From JAPOUP01 sp965203255 (GTDB lineage Bacteria; Pseudomonadota; Alphaproteobacteria; Rhodobacterales; Rhodobacteraceae): a DNA stretch of 64,000 nucleotides. The stretch spans positions 1,612,001-1,676,000 of the forward strand of contig OZ241882.1 in the NCBI GenBank assembly GCA_965203255.1, given 5' to 3'. The position numbers and the translations under genes were made by a program. Numbering within the stretch: position 1 is the first letter of the stretch; each line of letters starts with the position of its first letter. Below the pieces are notes generated by a model. The model was not told the origin of the DNA, did no database searches, and saw nothing but the letters and a program-made list of their open reading frames with translations. Positions 1 to 9,458 of the stretch are shown piece by piece.

Positions 1-8
1 GAATCTCC

Positions 9-1379
9 ATGAATCTTACAGCCGTTCTGTCTAGAATTGACAGTGAACTGCCAACAGCAGTGAATCGTTTGCTCGCATTCCTGCGGATTCCCTCCATTTC
101 GACGGATCCGGCCTATGGAGACGCGATCACCCAGGCAGCGAACTGGCTGGTGGATGACCTTTCGACACTTGGGGTCGCCGCGTCAATTCGCCCAACGGAA
201 GGCCATCCGATGGTCGTTGGACAGGCAAGGGGCACCGGACCGCATCTGCTGTTCTACGGCCATTACGACGTGCAGCCTGTCGACCCAATTGAGCTTTGGA
301 GTCGCGACCCATTCGATCCATCGGTCGTCGACTCTTCCAGTGGCCGCGTAATCACAGGCCGCGGCTCCTCCGATGACAAGGGGCAGCTGATGACATTTGT
401 CGAAGCCTGCCGCGCATGGAAATCGGTTCATGGTTCCCTGCCATGCCAGATCACGTTTCTGTTCGAGGGCGAGGAGGAAAGTGGGTCGCCATCACTGGTG
501 CCGTTCCTGGAGGGCAATCACGATGAGCTTAAGGCCGACCTCGCCCTCATTTGTGACACGGGAATGTTCAATCCCCAAACACCCGCGATCACCACGTCGT
601 TGCGTGGGTTGTTGGGCGAGGAAATCACCATCACTGGATCCAATAGGGATCTGCACTCGGGAATGTACGGCGGAATTGCAATGAACCCCGCACGTGTGCT
701 GGCTCGAATTATCGCAAGCCTCCATGACGAAAACGGACGGGTGACCGTGCCTGGCTTCTATGACGGAATCCCCGAACTCTCCGAAGCGATCGAAGACCAG
801 TGGGAAGCGTTGGGATTCGATGAAACGGCCTTTCTTGGCGAGGTTGGTCTCGCCCGACCCGCTGGCGAGGCCGGCAGATCAGGGCTCGAGATGATCTGGT
901 CGCGTCCGACCTGTGAGGTCAACGGAATATCGAGCGGATACTCAGGAGAGGGATTCAAGACCGTCCTTCCAGCCAAAGCCAAGGCAAAGATCAGCTTCCG
1001 ATTGGTTAGTGGGCAGAACCCGCTCAGGCTTCGCGAGAGCTTCCGGGCGATGGTGCGCGACATGATTCCGCCCGACTGCAGGGTTGAATTCACCGGTCAC
1101 GGTGCCGCACCCGCCTGCGTCATGGCGACGGATGATCCGTCGTTCGAACTGGCACGCAGAGCCCTTTCCGATGAATGGCCGAACGATGCGGCCTTCATCG
1201 GATGCGGAGGCTCAATTCCGATCGCTGGCTATTTCAAGGATATCCTCGGCATGGATTCGTTGCTGATCGGTTTCGGGCGCGACGACGACAGGATCCATAG
1301 TCCCAACGAGAAGTACGACCTTGAGAGCTTTCACAAAGGTATCCGTAGCTGGGCACGGGTGCTTGCTGCGTTGACTTGA
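9..1379 (+). CDS. M20 family metallopeptidase (dipeptidase-like)
   Basis: A 456-residue cytosolic zinc peptidase of the M20 family, which cleaves dipeptides or acylated amino acids with two metal ions. Visible metal and catalytic motifs in order are GHYDVQP (first His and general Asp, near residue 85), GRGSSDDKGQ (bridging Asp, near 120), EGEEESGSP (catalytic Glu pair, near 155) and the LHSG motif of the dimerisation domain near 216. Length and motif order fit the M20 dipeptidase (CNDP-like) group, which is longer than ArgE/DapE. The ATG lies at the window edge, so upstream context is unseen. It is followed by about 240 bp without a gene. The exact substrate cannot be read from the sequence. 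Confidence 0.9.
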   Translation: MNLTAVLSRIDSELPTAVNRLLAFLRIPSISTDPAYGDAITQAANWLVDDLSTLGVAASIRPTEGHPMVVGQARGTGPHLLFYGHYDVQPVDPIELWSRDPFDPSVVDSSSGRVITGRGSSDDKGQLMTFVEACRAWKSVHGSLPCQITFLFEGEEESGSPSLVPFLEGNHDELKADLALICDTGMFNPQTPAITTSLRGLLGEEITITGSNRDLHSGMYGGIAMNPARVLARIIASLHDENGRVTVPGFYDGIPELSEAIEDQWEALGFDETAFLGEVGLARPAGEAGRSGLEMIWSRPTCEVNGISSGYSGEGFKTVLPAKAKAKISFRLVSGQNPLRLRESFRAMVRDMIPPDCRVEFTGHGAAPACVMATDDPSFELARRALSDEWPNDAAFIGCGGSIPIAGYFKDILGMDSLLIGFGRDDDRIHSPNEKYDLESFHKGIRSWARVLAALT

Positions 1380-1619
1380 TTCTCCGTTGTTACCGAACGA
1401 CTGCCCAATTGCCCGACATATCCATTCCCCTGGTCCACAGCAACAGACGGTGGCAATGGAACCGGTCCTCGCCTGCCTTAAGGGGAGCCGGCTGTTTCCA
1501 GCAGTTCCGACATCCCGGCCATCAGGCTCCGGTGGAAATCGCGCAGGGAAAGGACAGCGTGTCTACCCGACGCTGTCTGCAAATCAGTTTGGGTGACAGC
1601 GTAGGAAGGTGTCGGGACC

Positions 1620-2093
1620 TCACTCCGGTTGGCGGACTCGAGTTTCGCCAACGAGCCAGAGAGTCAAGGACAGCTGAGTCCGGATATGCTGAGGGATTTT
1701 CTCCAGCTGGCGTTCCCATTCGGAGATATCAGGAACCGCTATCCCGTAGCGGGTCTTCCTGTCGCTCTTCATCAGAGTCACGGCTTGACCGAGCACAGAG
1801 TAAAGTGCCTGCTCCTTCTGTTTCGATGACTCGCCCTCAATCTCCACCACTGTAGTCTGGGTGGCTCGTTTCCTGGCAACGAGGTCAGCTGCGCCGAAAT
1901 CAGGGTCGGCGCCAATGGTGACTCCCGCATTTCGGAGCCAATCCTCGGTACAGCGGGCGCGGATCTGCTTGTCTGCCGAATGACTCCCGCCTCTCGCCCG
2001 TTCCATCCCATCGACATGAACGGTGACCTGCCATCCATCGGCAGGGCAAAACCCATGCTCAACCAGAAAACGCTTTACCTCAAGCTGGTACAT
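1620..2093 (-). CDS. hypothetical protein, possible nuclease-like fold
   Basis: A 157-residue protein that I do not recognise. The centre holds the pattern ADLVARKR followed by TTVVEIEGES and a helix rich in Lys and Gln, which loosely resembles the D...E-x-K core and next helix of PD-(D/E)xK nuclease-fold proteins. The expected Lys is replaced (E-x-E), so activity is doubtful. There is no signal peptide or membrane segment. It stands alone, convergent with the M20 peptidase and upstream of tRNA-Asp. The ATG at 2093 is the first start; a purine-rich GGAAA about 10 nt upstream could act as ribosome binding site. Function is unknown and the fold is a guess. Confidence 0.6.
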   Translation of the reverse strand: MYQLEVKRFLVEHGFCPADGWQVTVHVDGMERARGGSHSADKQIRARCTEDWLRNAGVTIGADPDFGAADLVARKRATQTTVVEIEGESSKQKEQALYSVLGQAVTLMKSDRKTRYGIAVPDISEWERQLEKIPQHIRTQLSLTLWLVGETRVRQPE

Positions 2094-2251
2094 CCAGAGT
2101 CATTTCCGCTGCATCGGACGCCTGATGTAACACATCCGCTCACATGAAAGCGCCAAAAGGGCGACCAGCGATTCCTGCCGCTCCGGCACTTTCCTACATA
2201 AGCCCCCGGCGCTTGCCCGCAGCCAACATGAACTCCGCCATCAATTGAGGA

Positions 2252-2328
2252 TGGCGCGGTTGACGGGACTCGAACCCGCGACCCCCGGCGTGACAGGCCG
2301 GTACTCTAACCAACTGAGCTACAACCGC
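2252..2328 (-). tRNA. tRNA-Asp (GTC)
   Basis: The reverse complement folds as a full cloverleaf: acceptor stem GCGGTTG/CAACCGC, D-arm with AGCTCAGTTGGTTAGAG, anticodon loop CTGTCAC giving anticodon GTC (Asp), TPsiC arm with GGTTCGAGTC, discriminator G and an encoded CCA (positions 2254-2252). It is the last of three tRNA genes on this strand. I saw no attachment-site duplication next to it. Confidence 0.97.
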
Positions 2329-2457
2329 GTGAGCGGCAGACATATGACAAGCCATCGGCGCCGTCAAGCCAGATCGACCGTGAATTTCATCGGCTAGTGG
2401 ACCAAAGGGAAATTCCATGGCCGTGAGGTGACATATGTTGGATGGCGCAAATTCTGC

Positions 2458-2533
<76 letters not shown>

Positions 2534-2984
2534 TCCGCCGGAACCCTTAGCCCATCAATTGTGCCAAGATCAAGAGTACTCAATCACTCAGGAGAAATTC
2601 AGGATTGGACCCACGCTGTCCAATGCTGATGGCCACTCAAGCCAGGTTCCGGACTCCACCGAGAATGGCTCAATAGTCCGCCAAATCCCCCTTCAGGCAG
2701 TTGCGACGGACTGCTTTAACGAACCTGGTTGGGGACAGCGATGGAAGGTCTGGGACATTCTACGGCACTCCCCTGACTGCCTCGCCAAGCTACTGGCGCG
2801 GAATACCGATACCGCCGCAAGCGGATCCAAGCGTGGTTTTGCGAAAATCCGGAAACTCCTGCAACCACGAACTTCGCCGATGCTGTCCGCGCCGGACATG
2901 GAGTCCAACGGCCAGACAAGTAACCGCGTCAACCTACATCAAAAGAGACCGACGTCGGCTTCTGTCTCCAGGAGGTGGATTCAG
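2534..2984. other. spacer between two tRNA-Val genes, no gene seen
   Basis: About 450 bp separates the two valine tRNA genes. The open frames here run into the flanking tRNA genes and show no recognisable protein signal, so I assign no coding content. It may hold the promoter of the downstream tRNA-Val/tRNA-Asp pair, but I cannot name a convincing -35/-10 pair. Confidence 0.5.
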
Positions 2985-3059
2985 TGGTGGGTGATGACGG
3001 GTTCGAACCGCCGACATCTTCGATGTGAACGAAGCGCTCTACCACTGAGCTAATCACCC
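2985..3059 (-). tRNA. tRNA-Val (CAC)
   Basis: A second valine tRNA, with the same acceptor stem GGGTGAT/ATCACCC and a closely related body to the copy at 2458-2533. Its anticodon loop is TTCACAT (anticodon CAC). The D-loop is one base shorter. CCA is encoded at 2987-2985. The two isoacceptors probably arose by duplication. Confidence 0.97.
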
Positions 3060-3317
3060 ACGTAGGCTGCGTTACTGCCTATCACCGTCCCACACAAGAG
3101 GTCGATGCCAATGCAGGCGCCTGTTCAGGCACTGATTCGGGTCTGAACTGCTGACACAAGACAACCCTGTCACCCGAGGCAGAGATGCAACTCGGATGGA
3201 CCGGCGCTGGTTTTGCCGTCCGGTCCCCAACACTGATTCACCTGTGGCACCCGAAGTCGACCCAAATCTCTACAGCGGTGTCACTCATCGGTCTGCATCC
3301 GCATAAGCCAATTGGAT

Positions 3318-5735
3318 TCAGTGGGTCGTCGCACTTGGCAGCCCATCGTCCGCCTGTCCCGCAGCGCGTGCCGCAGCGGCGTCTTCCTCGTCGGCCTCTT
3401 CATCCCATTCAACCGCTTCGGGTTGCCGCACCAATGCGGCATCAAGAACCTGACGGACGGTCTCGACCTGGATGATATTCAGTCCTTCCTTCACATTGTC
3501 CGGAATCTCGGCCAGATCTTTCCCGTTCTCCTTGGGAATGAGGACAGTCCCAATCCCTCCACGTAGCGCGGCGAGAAGCTTCTCCTTCAGGCCGCCGATT
3601 GGAAGCACGTGACCGCGCAATGTCACTTCGCCAGTCATCGCGATGTCCTTTTGCACGGGGATTTGAGTCAGCACTGACACTATTGCGGTCACCATAGCGA
3701 TTCCCGCCGAAGGTCCGTCCTTAGGCGTGGCTCCCTCCGGAACATGGACATGTATATCCATTCGATCGAATTTCGGAGGCTTCACCCCAATCGAGGGCGA
3801 CACGGCGCGAACATAGGATGACGCGGCTTCGATCGACTCCTTCATCACGTCGCCCAGCTTGCCAGTGGTTTTCATTCTCCCCTTGCCCGGAAGGCGGAGC
3901 GCCTCGATGGAGAGAAGGTCACCACCCACAGGGGTCCAGGCAAGTCCCGTTGCGACACCAATCTGGTTGTCCTTCTCAGCGAGACCGTAGCGGTATTTCT
4001 TGACGCCGAGGAACTCCTCCAAACGGTCCGGAGTGACTTCAACAGACTTGGATTCCTTCTTGACGATTCGGGTCACGGCCTTTCGAGCCAATTTGGCGAT
4101 TTCCCGTTCGAGATTCCGAACCCCCGCCTCTCGCGTATATGTCCGGATGATCTGCCGAAGACCCCCATCGGTCAGAGTGAACTCACCAGCTCTGAGTGCG
4201 TGATTCTTGATCTGTTTCGGGATCAGGTGCTGCCTTGCGATCTCGGTCTTCTCGTCCTCGGTGTAGCCGGCAAGAGGGATGATTTCCATCCGGTCAAGCA
4301 ACGGCTCAGGCATATTGTAGCTGTTCGCCGTTGTCAGGAACAGGACATCGCTGAGATCGTATTCCACCTCCAGATAGTGATCGACAAAGGTTGAATTCTG
4401 CTCCGGATCGAGCACTTCAAGCATTGCCGACGCCGGATCACCGCGGAAATCCCGACCCATTTTGTCAATTTCGTCGAGCAAAACCAGCGGATTCGTGGAC
4501 TTTGCCTTCTTCATGGCTTGAATGATCTTTCCGGGCATCGAACCAATGTAGGTCCGACGATGGCCACGGATCTCGGCCTCGTCGCGAATCCCACCCAGCG
4601 ATATGCGGATGAATTCCCGCCCAGTCGCACGGGCGACCGATTTGCCAAGGGATGTCTTCCCGACTCCGGGAGGCCCGACAAGGCAGAGAATTGGTCCCTT
4701 GAGTTTCGCCGAACGCTTCTGAACGGCAAGAAACTCAACTATCCGCTCCTTGACTTTCTCAAGGCCATAATGATCCTGGTCCAGCACTTTCTGGGCCCGA
4801 TCCAGGTTCTTCTTGACACGCGATTTCTTGCCCCAAGGCAGCGAAACAATCCAGTCAAGGTAATTTCGTACAACGGTGGCCTCCGAACTCATCGGCGGCA
4901 TGTGCTTAAGCTTCCTGAGTTCCGCGCTGGCCTTCTCCCGAGCCTCGTTCGAGAGCTTGAGTTCCTTGATCCTCTCCTCAAGTTCGGCGAGTTCGCCATC
5001 GCCTTCCTCGCCGTCCGCCAGCTCCTTCTGGATGGCCTTCATCTGTTCGTTGAGATAGTATTCGCGCTGCGTCCGCTCCATCTGCGACTTTACGCGCGTC
5101 TTGATCTTCTTTTCGACCTTCAGGACGCTCATTTCGCCCTGCATGAGGCCGTAGATCTTTTCCAGCCGATCGGTCACCGAAAGGGTCTCAAGCAGCTTCT
5201 GCTTCTGATCGACCGAAACACCAAGGTGTCCCGCCACCAGATCAGCGAGCTTATCCGGTTCTCGGGTCTCGGCGACGGACCCAAACGCTTCTTCCGGGAT
5301 ATTCTTCCGGATTCTTGCGTAACGTTCGAATCCTTCTGCGACCGATTTCACCAGCGCCGCGAGTACGGAAGTGTCGCCCTCCTCATCTTCCAGGACTTCC
5401 GCATGTGCCTCGAAGAAATCGGAATTGTCCAGGTAATCGATGATCCTCACACGCTTGAGGCCCTCGACCAGGACCTTCACCGTGCCATCTGGCAGTTTCA
5501 GGAGGTGGAGAACATTCGCAACCACACCGATCCGGTAGATCCCTTCGGCGTCAGGATCATCGGCACCTGGGTCAGTCTGGCTCGCAAGCAGGATCTGACG
5601 GTCGTCATTCATGACCGCATCAAGCGCTCGAACGGATTTGTCGCGGCCGACAAAAAGCGGCACGACCATGTGCGGAAAAACCACAATGTCCCGCAGTGGC
5701 AAGACGGGATAGGATGGACTCAAGCGCTCCTGCAT
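3318..5735 (-). CDS. lon: Lon ATP-dependent protease
   Basis: An 805-residue cytosolic AAA+ serine protease that unfolds and degrades damaged and regulatory proteins, working as a homohexamer. The LON substrate-binding domain (residues about 9-205) begins with the family signature PVLPLRDIVVFPHMVVPL. A coiled-coil region with YYLNEQMKAIQKEL follows, then the AAA+ module with Walker A GPPGVGKT (354-361), Walker B with LLDEIDK, and the protease domain with catalytic Ser in DGPSAG (about 675) and catalytic Lys in GLKEKLLAA (about 718). Length is typical of proteobacterial Lon. It is monocistronic here; the C-terminal tail is acidic, then Ala-rich. A 950-bp spacer holding an IS30 derivative lies upstream, so the promoter region may have been remodelled. 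Confidence 0.98.
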   Translation of the reverse strand: MQERLSPSYPVLPLRDIVVFPHMVVPLFVGRDKSVRALDAVMNDDRQILLASQTDPGADDPDAEGIYRIGVVANVLHLLKLPDGTVKVLVEGLKRVRIIDYLDNSDFFEAHAEVLEDEEGDTSVLAALVKSVAEGFERYARIRKNIPEEAFGSVAETREPDKLADLVAGHLGVSVDQKQKLLETLSVTDRLEKIYGLMQGEMSVLKVEKKIKTRVKSQMERTQREYYLNEQMKAIQKELADGEEGDGELAELEERIKELKLSNEAREKASAELRKLKHMPPMSSEATVVRNYLDWIVSLPWGKKSRVKKNLDRAQKVLDQDHYGLEKVKERIVEFLAVQKRSAKLKGPILCLVGPPGVGKTSLGKSVARATGREFIRISLGGIRDEAEIRGHRRTYIGSMPGKIIQAMKKAKSTNPLVLLDEIDKMGRDFRGDPASAMLEVLDPEQNSTFVDHYLEVEYDLSDVLFLTTANSYNMPEPLLDRMEIIPLAGYTEDEKTEIARQHLIPKQIKNHALRAGEFTLTDGGLRQIIRTYTREAGVRNLEREIAKLARKAVTRIVKKESKSVEVTPDRLEEFLGVKKYRYGLAEKDNQIGVATGLAWTPVGGDLLSIEALRLPGKGRMKTTGKLGDVMKESIEAASSYVRAVSPSIGVKPPKFDRMDIHVHVPEGATPKDGPSAGIAMVTAIVSVLTQIPVQKDIAMTGEVTLRGHVLPIGGLKEKLLAALRGGIGTVLIPKENGKDLAEIPDNVKEGLNIIQVETVRQVLDAALVRQPEAVEWDEEADEEDAAAARAAGQADDGLPSATTH

Positions 5736-5907
5736 ACTCTTTCCCCGATTTCTGCCAGGTCAAGCCTTGCGCCGTCAGTGCGGAAGCGCTCGCCCAGATA
5801 TCTTCCTCCCACAGCTAATTGGGGCATTCGACAGTGATTTTCAACCCTGATGCCAGATCGGACAGCCGTCGTCGGGTCGCCCAGTCGAAATTTTGACCAA
5901 TACGAAA

Positions 5908-6095
5908 CCCCACTTCCATTCCAAAGTGCAGCACCGGTCATTCCCGCAGTAGGGGATTGGCCCGGTCGGAGGGAATGGCTGTCTCCCTTGTTTCGATGTA
6001 GGGACTGTCGCCGCCCGCTGGCCGATTGGCGCCATCATGCGACCGGAAAACCGGTCACCACCGCTGATGGTGCTGCACTTCAGGGTGGATCGGAG
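5908..6095. mobile_element. internally deleted IS30-family derivative (MITE-like)
   Basis: The left part (CCCCACTTCCATTCCAAAG, then GCACCGGTCATTCCCGC) matches the left end of the intact IS30 at 15957. The right part (gggactgtcgccg at 5999, the ACCGGAAAACCGGTCACCA block near 6040, and tgctgcacttcagggtgga) matches its right end. The transposase gene between them is missing, leaving about 188 bp with both ends. It could be mobilised in trans by the full copies, but the right terminus has drifted (tggatcgg instead of tggaatgggg), so it is probably dead. It lies upstream of lon. Confidence 0.8.
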
Positions 6096-6688
6096 GCAGC
6101 AATAAATGTAACGATAGGCCAGCTGTGGCCGATCCCGCCCCAACCGTTGCGCCAATGGCATTCGGTTAAGCAATTCCGCCGCTCTCGCGCATCATCCACC
6201 TCATTATTACAATTTCCTGATCGCCGTTTGAGGATTTGACGCGAAACAACGGTGCCAGAACCTGCTAACCGAACCCCGTTGACTGTCGCGCGGGGTCGGA
6301 AGGTCAATCGAGAATCGGCCGCTGCTCGGGATCAGGTACGGCTGCTTTGAAGGTTTGGGCTGCCACAAGGAAACATATGGTCCGATTGCCCGAGCCCTAT
6401 GTCGGCCAGCTTGGCCGCCCCCTGGGCGTGCTGCTCTGACACGCGAAGCTTGACCATGACACTGTCAATCCGAGGTGACAGGAACGCGGGCCGTGTGCCG
6501 TCCGGGCAGCTTGTTGGCGCGATATGCGAGACGACCATCAACCATGCTTGGGGGTGACGTTCCCACCGTTGCATTCGGTGACCCGTGCCGCGGCATTCTG
6601 GCTCAAGTCCCGGGCCAGATTGGTCATGTCGCGCTATGGCGTTGTACATCAGGGTGGAACGGGGAAAATGGCCGCACTGTCAGAAGAG
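6096..6688. other. intergenic stretch with a vestigial IS30 end
   Basis: There is no recognisable gene between the IS30 derivative and tgt. Positions 6639-6664 (ggcgttgtacatcagggt then ggaacgggg) match the terminal 27 bp of the IS30 right end with four mismatches, so part of this spacer is old IS debris. A 105-codon minus-strand frame (6332-6649) has no family signal that I recognise. Confidence 0.6.
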
Positions 6689-7819
6689 TTACAACGGCTC
6701 GATATCTCCTTGGGACCTTAAGGAATGAAACGCGGCCTCCCAGGCAGCGAACCGCCCTTCGAAGATGGCTTGACGCATGCCGTTCATGATCTCCTGAAAG
6801 TAATGTATGTTGTGCCAGGTAAGCAGCATCGAACTGATGATCTCTCCGGAGCGGAACACATGATGCAGATATGCACGGGAATAATGTCTACAGGCCGGAC
6901 AGCTGCACTCCTCGTCAAGAGGGCGTGGGTCGTCCGCATGCCGTGCGTTCTTGATATTCACCGTTCCGCGACGAGTGAACGCCTGGCCGGTTCGCCCGGA
7001 TCTGGACGGAAGCACGCAGTCCATCATGTCGATCCCACGCTTTACAGCACCCACAATATCATCTGGCTTCCCCACGCCCATAAGATAACGAGGGCTTTCG
7101 GCTGGAAGCATATCCGGAACATGGTCAAGCACCCGGAACATCGCCTGCTGCCCTTCGCCCACCGCAAGCCCCCCTATGGCGTAGCCATCGAAGCCGATGG
7201 AACGCAGAGCACGGGCACTTTCCCGTCGAAGGTCGACTTCCAATCCTCCTTGTTGAATTCCGAAGATCGCTCGGTCTCGCCTGTCACCAAACGCCTCCCG
7301 TGAGCGGGCCGCCCAGCGCATGGACAGCAGCATGCTCTCTTCGGTCCGTTTCCGCGGGGCCGGGAGAGCAGAGCACTCGTCGAAGGCCATCACGATGTCC
7401 GAGCCAAGAGAGAGCTGGATCGCGATTGACCTCTCAGGCGTGATTTCGTGAATGGAACCGTCAATATGACTTCGGAACGTAACACCCTGTTCCGTCAGTT
7501 TACGCAATCCCGCCAGGCTCATCACCTGAAACCCACCACTGTCGGTTAGGATTGGCCCCGACCAGTTCATGAAACGGTGAAGGCCACCGAGCCGTTCGAT
7601 TCGCTCTGCGCCAGGCCTAAGCATCAGGTGATAGGTATTGCCAAGCACGATGTCCGCCCCAGCGGTCCGCACCGACTCCGGCATCATGGCCTTGACAGTA
7701 CCTGCTGTTCCCACCGGCATGAATGCCGGTGTGCGGACTTCGCCCCGAGAAGTTGAAAGCACTGCTGTCCGGGCCCTGCCGTCAGTTTCCAGGAGATCGA
7801 ACGGAAAGCGTCCAGCCAT
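6689..7819 (-). CDS. tgt: queuine tRNA-ribosyltransferase
   Basis: A 376-residue enzyme that exchanges guanine-34 of GUN-anticodon tRNAs (Asp, Asn, His, Tyr) for preQ1 on the way to queuosine. The TIM-barrel signatures are present: GTAGTVKAMMPE, DSGGFQVMSL (near 92, holding the general-acid Asp), the GGLAVGE substrate loop and the zinc site EECSCPACRHYSRAYLHH near 305-320. Length is normal. It is divergent from the Fe-S assembly genes with about 150 bp between the starts. One substrate, tRNA-Asp(GTC), is encoded in this window. Confidence 0.97.
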   Translation of the reverse strand: MAGRFPFDLLETDGRARTAVLSTSRGEVRTPAFMPVGTAGTVKAMMPESVRTAGADIVLGNTYHLMLRPGAERIERLGGLHRFMNWSGPILTDSGGFQVMSLAGLRKLTEQGVTFRSHIDGSIHEITPERSIAIQLSLGSDIVMAFDECSALPAPRKRTEESMLLSMRWAARSREAFGDRRDRAIFGIQQGGLEVDLRRESARALRSIGFDGYAIGGLAVGEGQQAMFRVLDHVPDMLPAESPRYLMGVGKPDDIVGAVKRGIDMMDCVLPSRSGRTGQAFTRRGTVNIKNARHADDPRPLDEECSCPACRHYSRAYLHHVFRSGEIISSMLLTWHNIHYFQEIMNGMRQAIFEGRFAAWEAAFHSLRSQGDIEPL

Positions 7820-7971
7820 GCGTCGGCATTCGCAGATTCGCGAATGGATGTCCAGTTGGCAGCAAGTGTGAACTCCAAACCACTCAAGGAATTTCGGGAG
7901 AATGACCGGAGTGTACTGGACGCTAGCGGACCTATTCCTTATATCTTCAGTCAGGATTGATTGAGGACGTC

Positions 7972-8337
7972 ATGGATATCGAAGCGCCGGAGAGACTGGA
8001 AGGCACGCCGCTGATCAGGCCATCAACCACGGACCATCCACTTTATGAAAGTGTGGTGGAGGCCTGCAGGTCCGTCTACGATCCTGAGATTCCAGTGAAC
8101 ATTTACGATCTTGGCCTCGTCTATACAGTTGACATCAACTCGGAGAACGAAATTCGCATTACCATGACGTTGACGGCACCAGGCTGTCCAGTTGCGGGTG
8201 AGATGCCGGGCTGGGTCGCCGATGCAGTCGAGCCGCTACCCGGAGTGAAGCAGGTTGACGTGGATCTCACCTGGGAACCTCCCTGGGGTATGGAGATGAT
8301 GTCGGACGAGGCGCGGCTGGAACTGGGATTTATGTGA
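7972..8337 (+). CDS. SufT/MIP18-like Fe-S assembly protein (DUF59)
   Basis: A 121-residue MIP18-family protein that helps load or mature iron-sulfur clusters. The family core is clear: VYDPEIPVNIYDLGLVY, then TMTLTAPGCPVAGEMPGWV with the conserved Cys, then VDLTWEPPW. I prefer the ATG at 7972 over the in-frame TTG at 7957 because GAGGA at 7963-7967 is well placed for it. The stop TGA overlaps the ATG of the IscA-like gene (TGATG), so the two are translationally coupled. A free-standing SufT-like protein next to an A-type carrier is common in alphaproteobacterial suf regions, but sufBCDS is not in this window. Confidence 0.9.
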   Translation: MDIEAPERLEGTPLIRPSTTDHPLYESVVEACRSVYDPEIPVNIYDLGLVYTVDINSENEIRITMTLTAPGCPVAGEMPGWVADAVEPLPGVKQVDVDLTWEPPWGMEMMSDEARLELGFM

Positions 8338-8717
8338 TGTTCGGGATTCACGGAAAACAGGCTGTCACGCTCACGCCCGCGGCAACCAGGCAGATTGCCA
8401 GACTCATGGCCGAGACTGATGCCAAGGGCCTTAGAATCGGTGTCAGGAAAGGTGGCTGCGCTGGAATGGAATACACCATGGATGGCGTGTTCGACATCGA
8501 CCCACACGACGAGGTGGTTGAGCAGGACGGTGCGGTGGTCTTGATTGCCCCGATGGCACAGATGTTCCTGTTTGGAACGGAAATCGACTACAGGGTCTCG
8601 CTGCTGGAATCCGGCTTCACCTTTCACAACCCAAATGTTGCGGACTCCTGCGGCTGCGGCGAGTCGATCAAGTTCAGGGATGTGGAGGAACTGGCCGCCG
8701 AAAGAAGCGTACCGTGA
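8337..8717 (+). CDS. A-type Fe-S carrier (IscA/SufA/ErpA-like)
   Basis: A 126-residue HesB/IscA-family carrier that accepts and hands on Fe-S clusters. The three cluster-binding cysteines are visible: one in RKGGCAGMEYTM and two in the C-terminal SCGCGESI. The N-terminal ITPAA-like motif appears as LTPAATRQI. Start: ATG at 8337 overlaps the stop of the SufT-like gene by one base; an in-frame GTG sits one codon earlier. The stop (TGA 8715-8717) overlaps the GTG start of the TfoX-domain gene, making a tight three-gene operon. Confidence 0.92.
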   Translation: MFGIHGKQAVTLTPAATRQIARLMAETDAKGLRIGVRKGGCAGMEYTMDGVFDIDPHDEVVEQDGAVVLIAPMAQMFLFGTEIDYRVSLLESGFTFHNPNVADSCGCGESIKFRDVEELAAERSVP

Positions 8718-9040
8718 GTCTGTCCACTGACGACGAGGAATTCGCGAAGGAGTTGTTTTCCGGACTCGGCGTAGTGACCACCCGTAGGATGATGGGCGGG
8801 CTATGCCTCTACTTGGACGGCATCATCTTTTCCATTGTGCATGGAGATGGATCCATTTGGCTGAAAGGTGCAGGAACCATGGTTGATGAACTGGAGGCAG
8901 CGGGTTCTCAGCGTTGGACATACCAGCGAAATGGTGGCCGGGTGACGGCCATGCCCTACTGGTCTCTCCCCGAGCCGGCGCTGGACGACCCGACAATCGC
9001 CTGCGATTGGGCGAGACGAGCGCTTGCCCACCTACGGTAG
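8714..9040 (+). CDS. TfoX N-terminal domain protein
   Basis: A 108-residue single-domain protein with the TfoX/Sxy N-terminal fold: GVVTTRRMMGGLCLYLDGIIFSI matches the conserved R-x-MFGG-x-G-x-Y pattern. The C-terminal DNA-binding-like half of full TfoX is absent, as is usual for stand-alone versions in alphaproteobacteria. The GTG start overlaps the previous stop (GTGA). The role is not established; a competence role should not be assumed from this domain alone. Confidence 0.85.
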   Translation: MSLSTDDEEFAKELFSGLGVVTTRRMMGGLCLYLDGIIFSIVHGDGSIWLKGAGTMVDELEAAGSQRWTYQRNGGRVTAMPYWSLPEPALDDPTIACDWARRALAHLR

Positions 9041-9236
9041 CACTCAGCACGTCGGCCCAGGAAAGCACTCCCAGCCAGAGCGCCATTGTCAAAAGCAACA
9101 GTCGTTGCTGACACGCATTTTGAGGAAGTGATCATTTCAACAGGCAGCAGGGGAGCCCCCGAGGTCAAACAGGCGTGTCACAAGTCTGCGGTTGGTGGTT
9201 TCGCACACAGTCATTTGACCTTATGCTCCCGGCGCC

Positions 9237-9458
9237 ATGTCACCAATTGCACACATTGTCTCAATTCCTATCCGTGCATACCGGCTATTCCTGAGTCCGT
9301 GGATTGGATTCAACTGCCGCTATGTTCCGACCTGCTCAGGCTACGCATTGGAAGCACTCGAAAGACATGGTGCGATCAAGGGATGTTGGCTTGCGTTCCG
9401 GCGAATCACCCGCTGCCATCCTTGGGGAGGCTCCGGTATCGATCCAGTACCGGATTGA
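9237..9458 (+). CDS. yidD: membrane protein insertion efficiency factor YidD
   Basis: A 73-residue protein matching YidD throughout: IRAYRLFLSPWIGFNCRYVP, then PTCSGYALEALERHG and the C-terminal HPWGGSGIDPVP motif with conserved Cys residues. It associates with the inner membrane through an amphipathic N terminus and supports YidC-dependent insertion. It lies in the usual neighbourhood with ttcA and yidC downstream. The customary rnpA just upstream is not seen here; about 200 bp without a gene lies in its place. Confidence 0.95.
   Translation: MSPIAHIVSIPIRAYRLFLSPWIGFNCRYVPTCSGYALEALERHGAIKGCWLAFRRITRCHPWGGSGIDPVPD

Noticed and set aside
2559..3053. 164-codon frame between the tRNA-Val genes
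   Set aside because: It runs through most of the tRNA-Val(CAC) gene on the other strand and has no family signal.
3115..3180. tRNA-like sequence (gattcgggtctgaactgctg) after tRNA-Val(CAC)
   Set aside because: Resembles a T-arm, but no acceptor or anticodon stem can be formed; at best a remnant.
4518..5837. 439-codon frame antisense to lon
   Set aside because: Mirror of a strongly conserved gene; no independent coding signal or ribosome site.
8714..9040. Full competence regulator TfoX/Sxy
   Set aside because: Only the N-terminal domain is present; a competence role cannot be supported.
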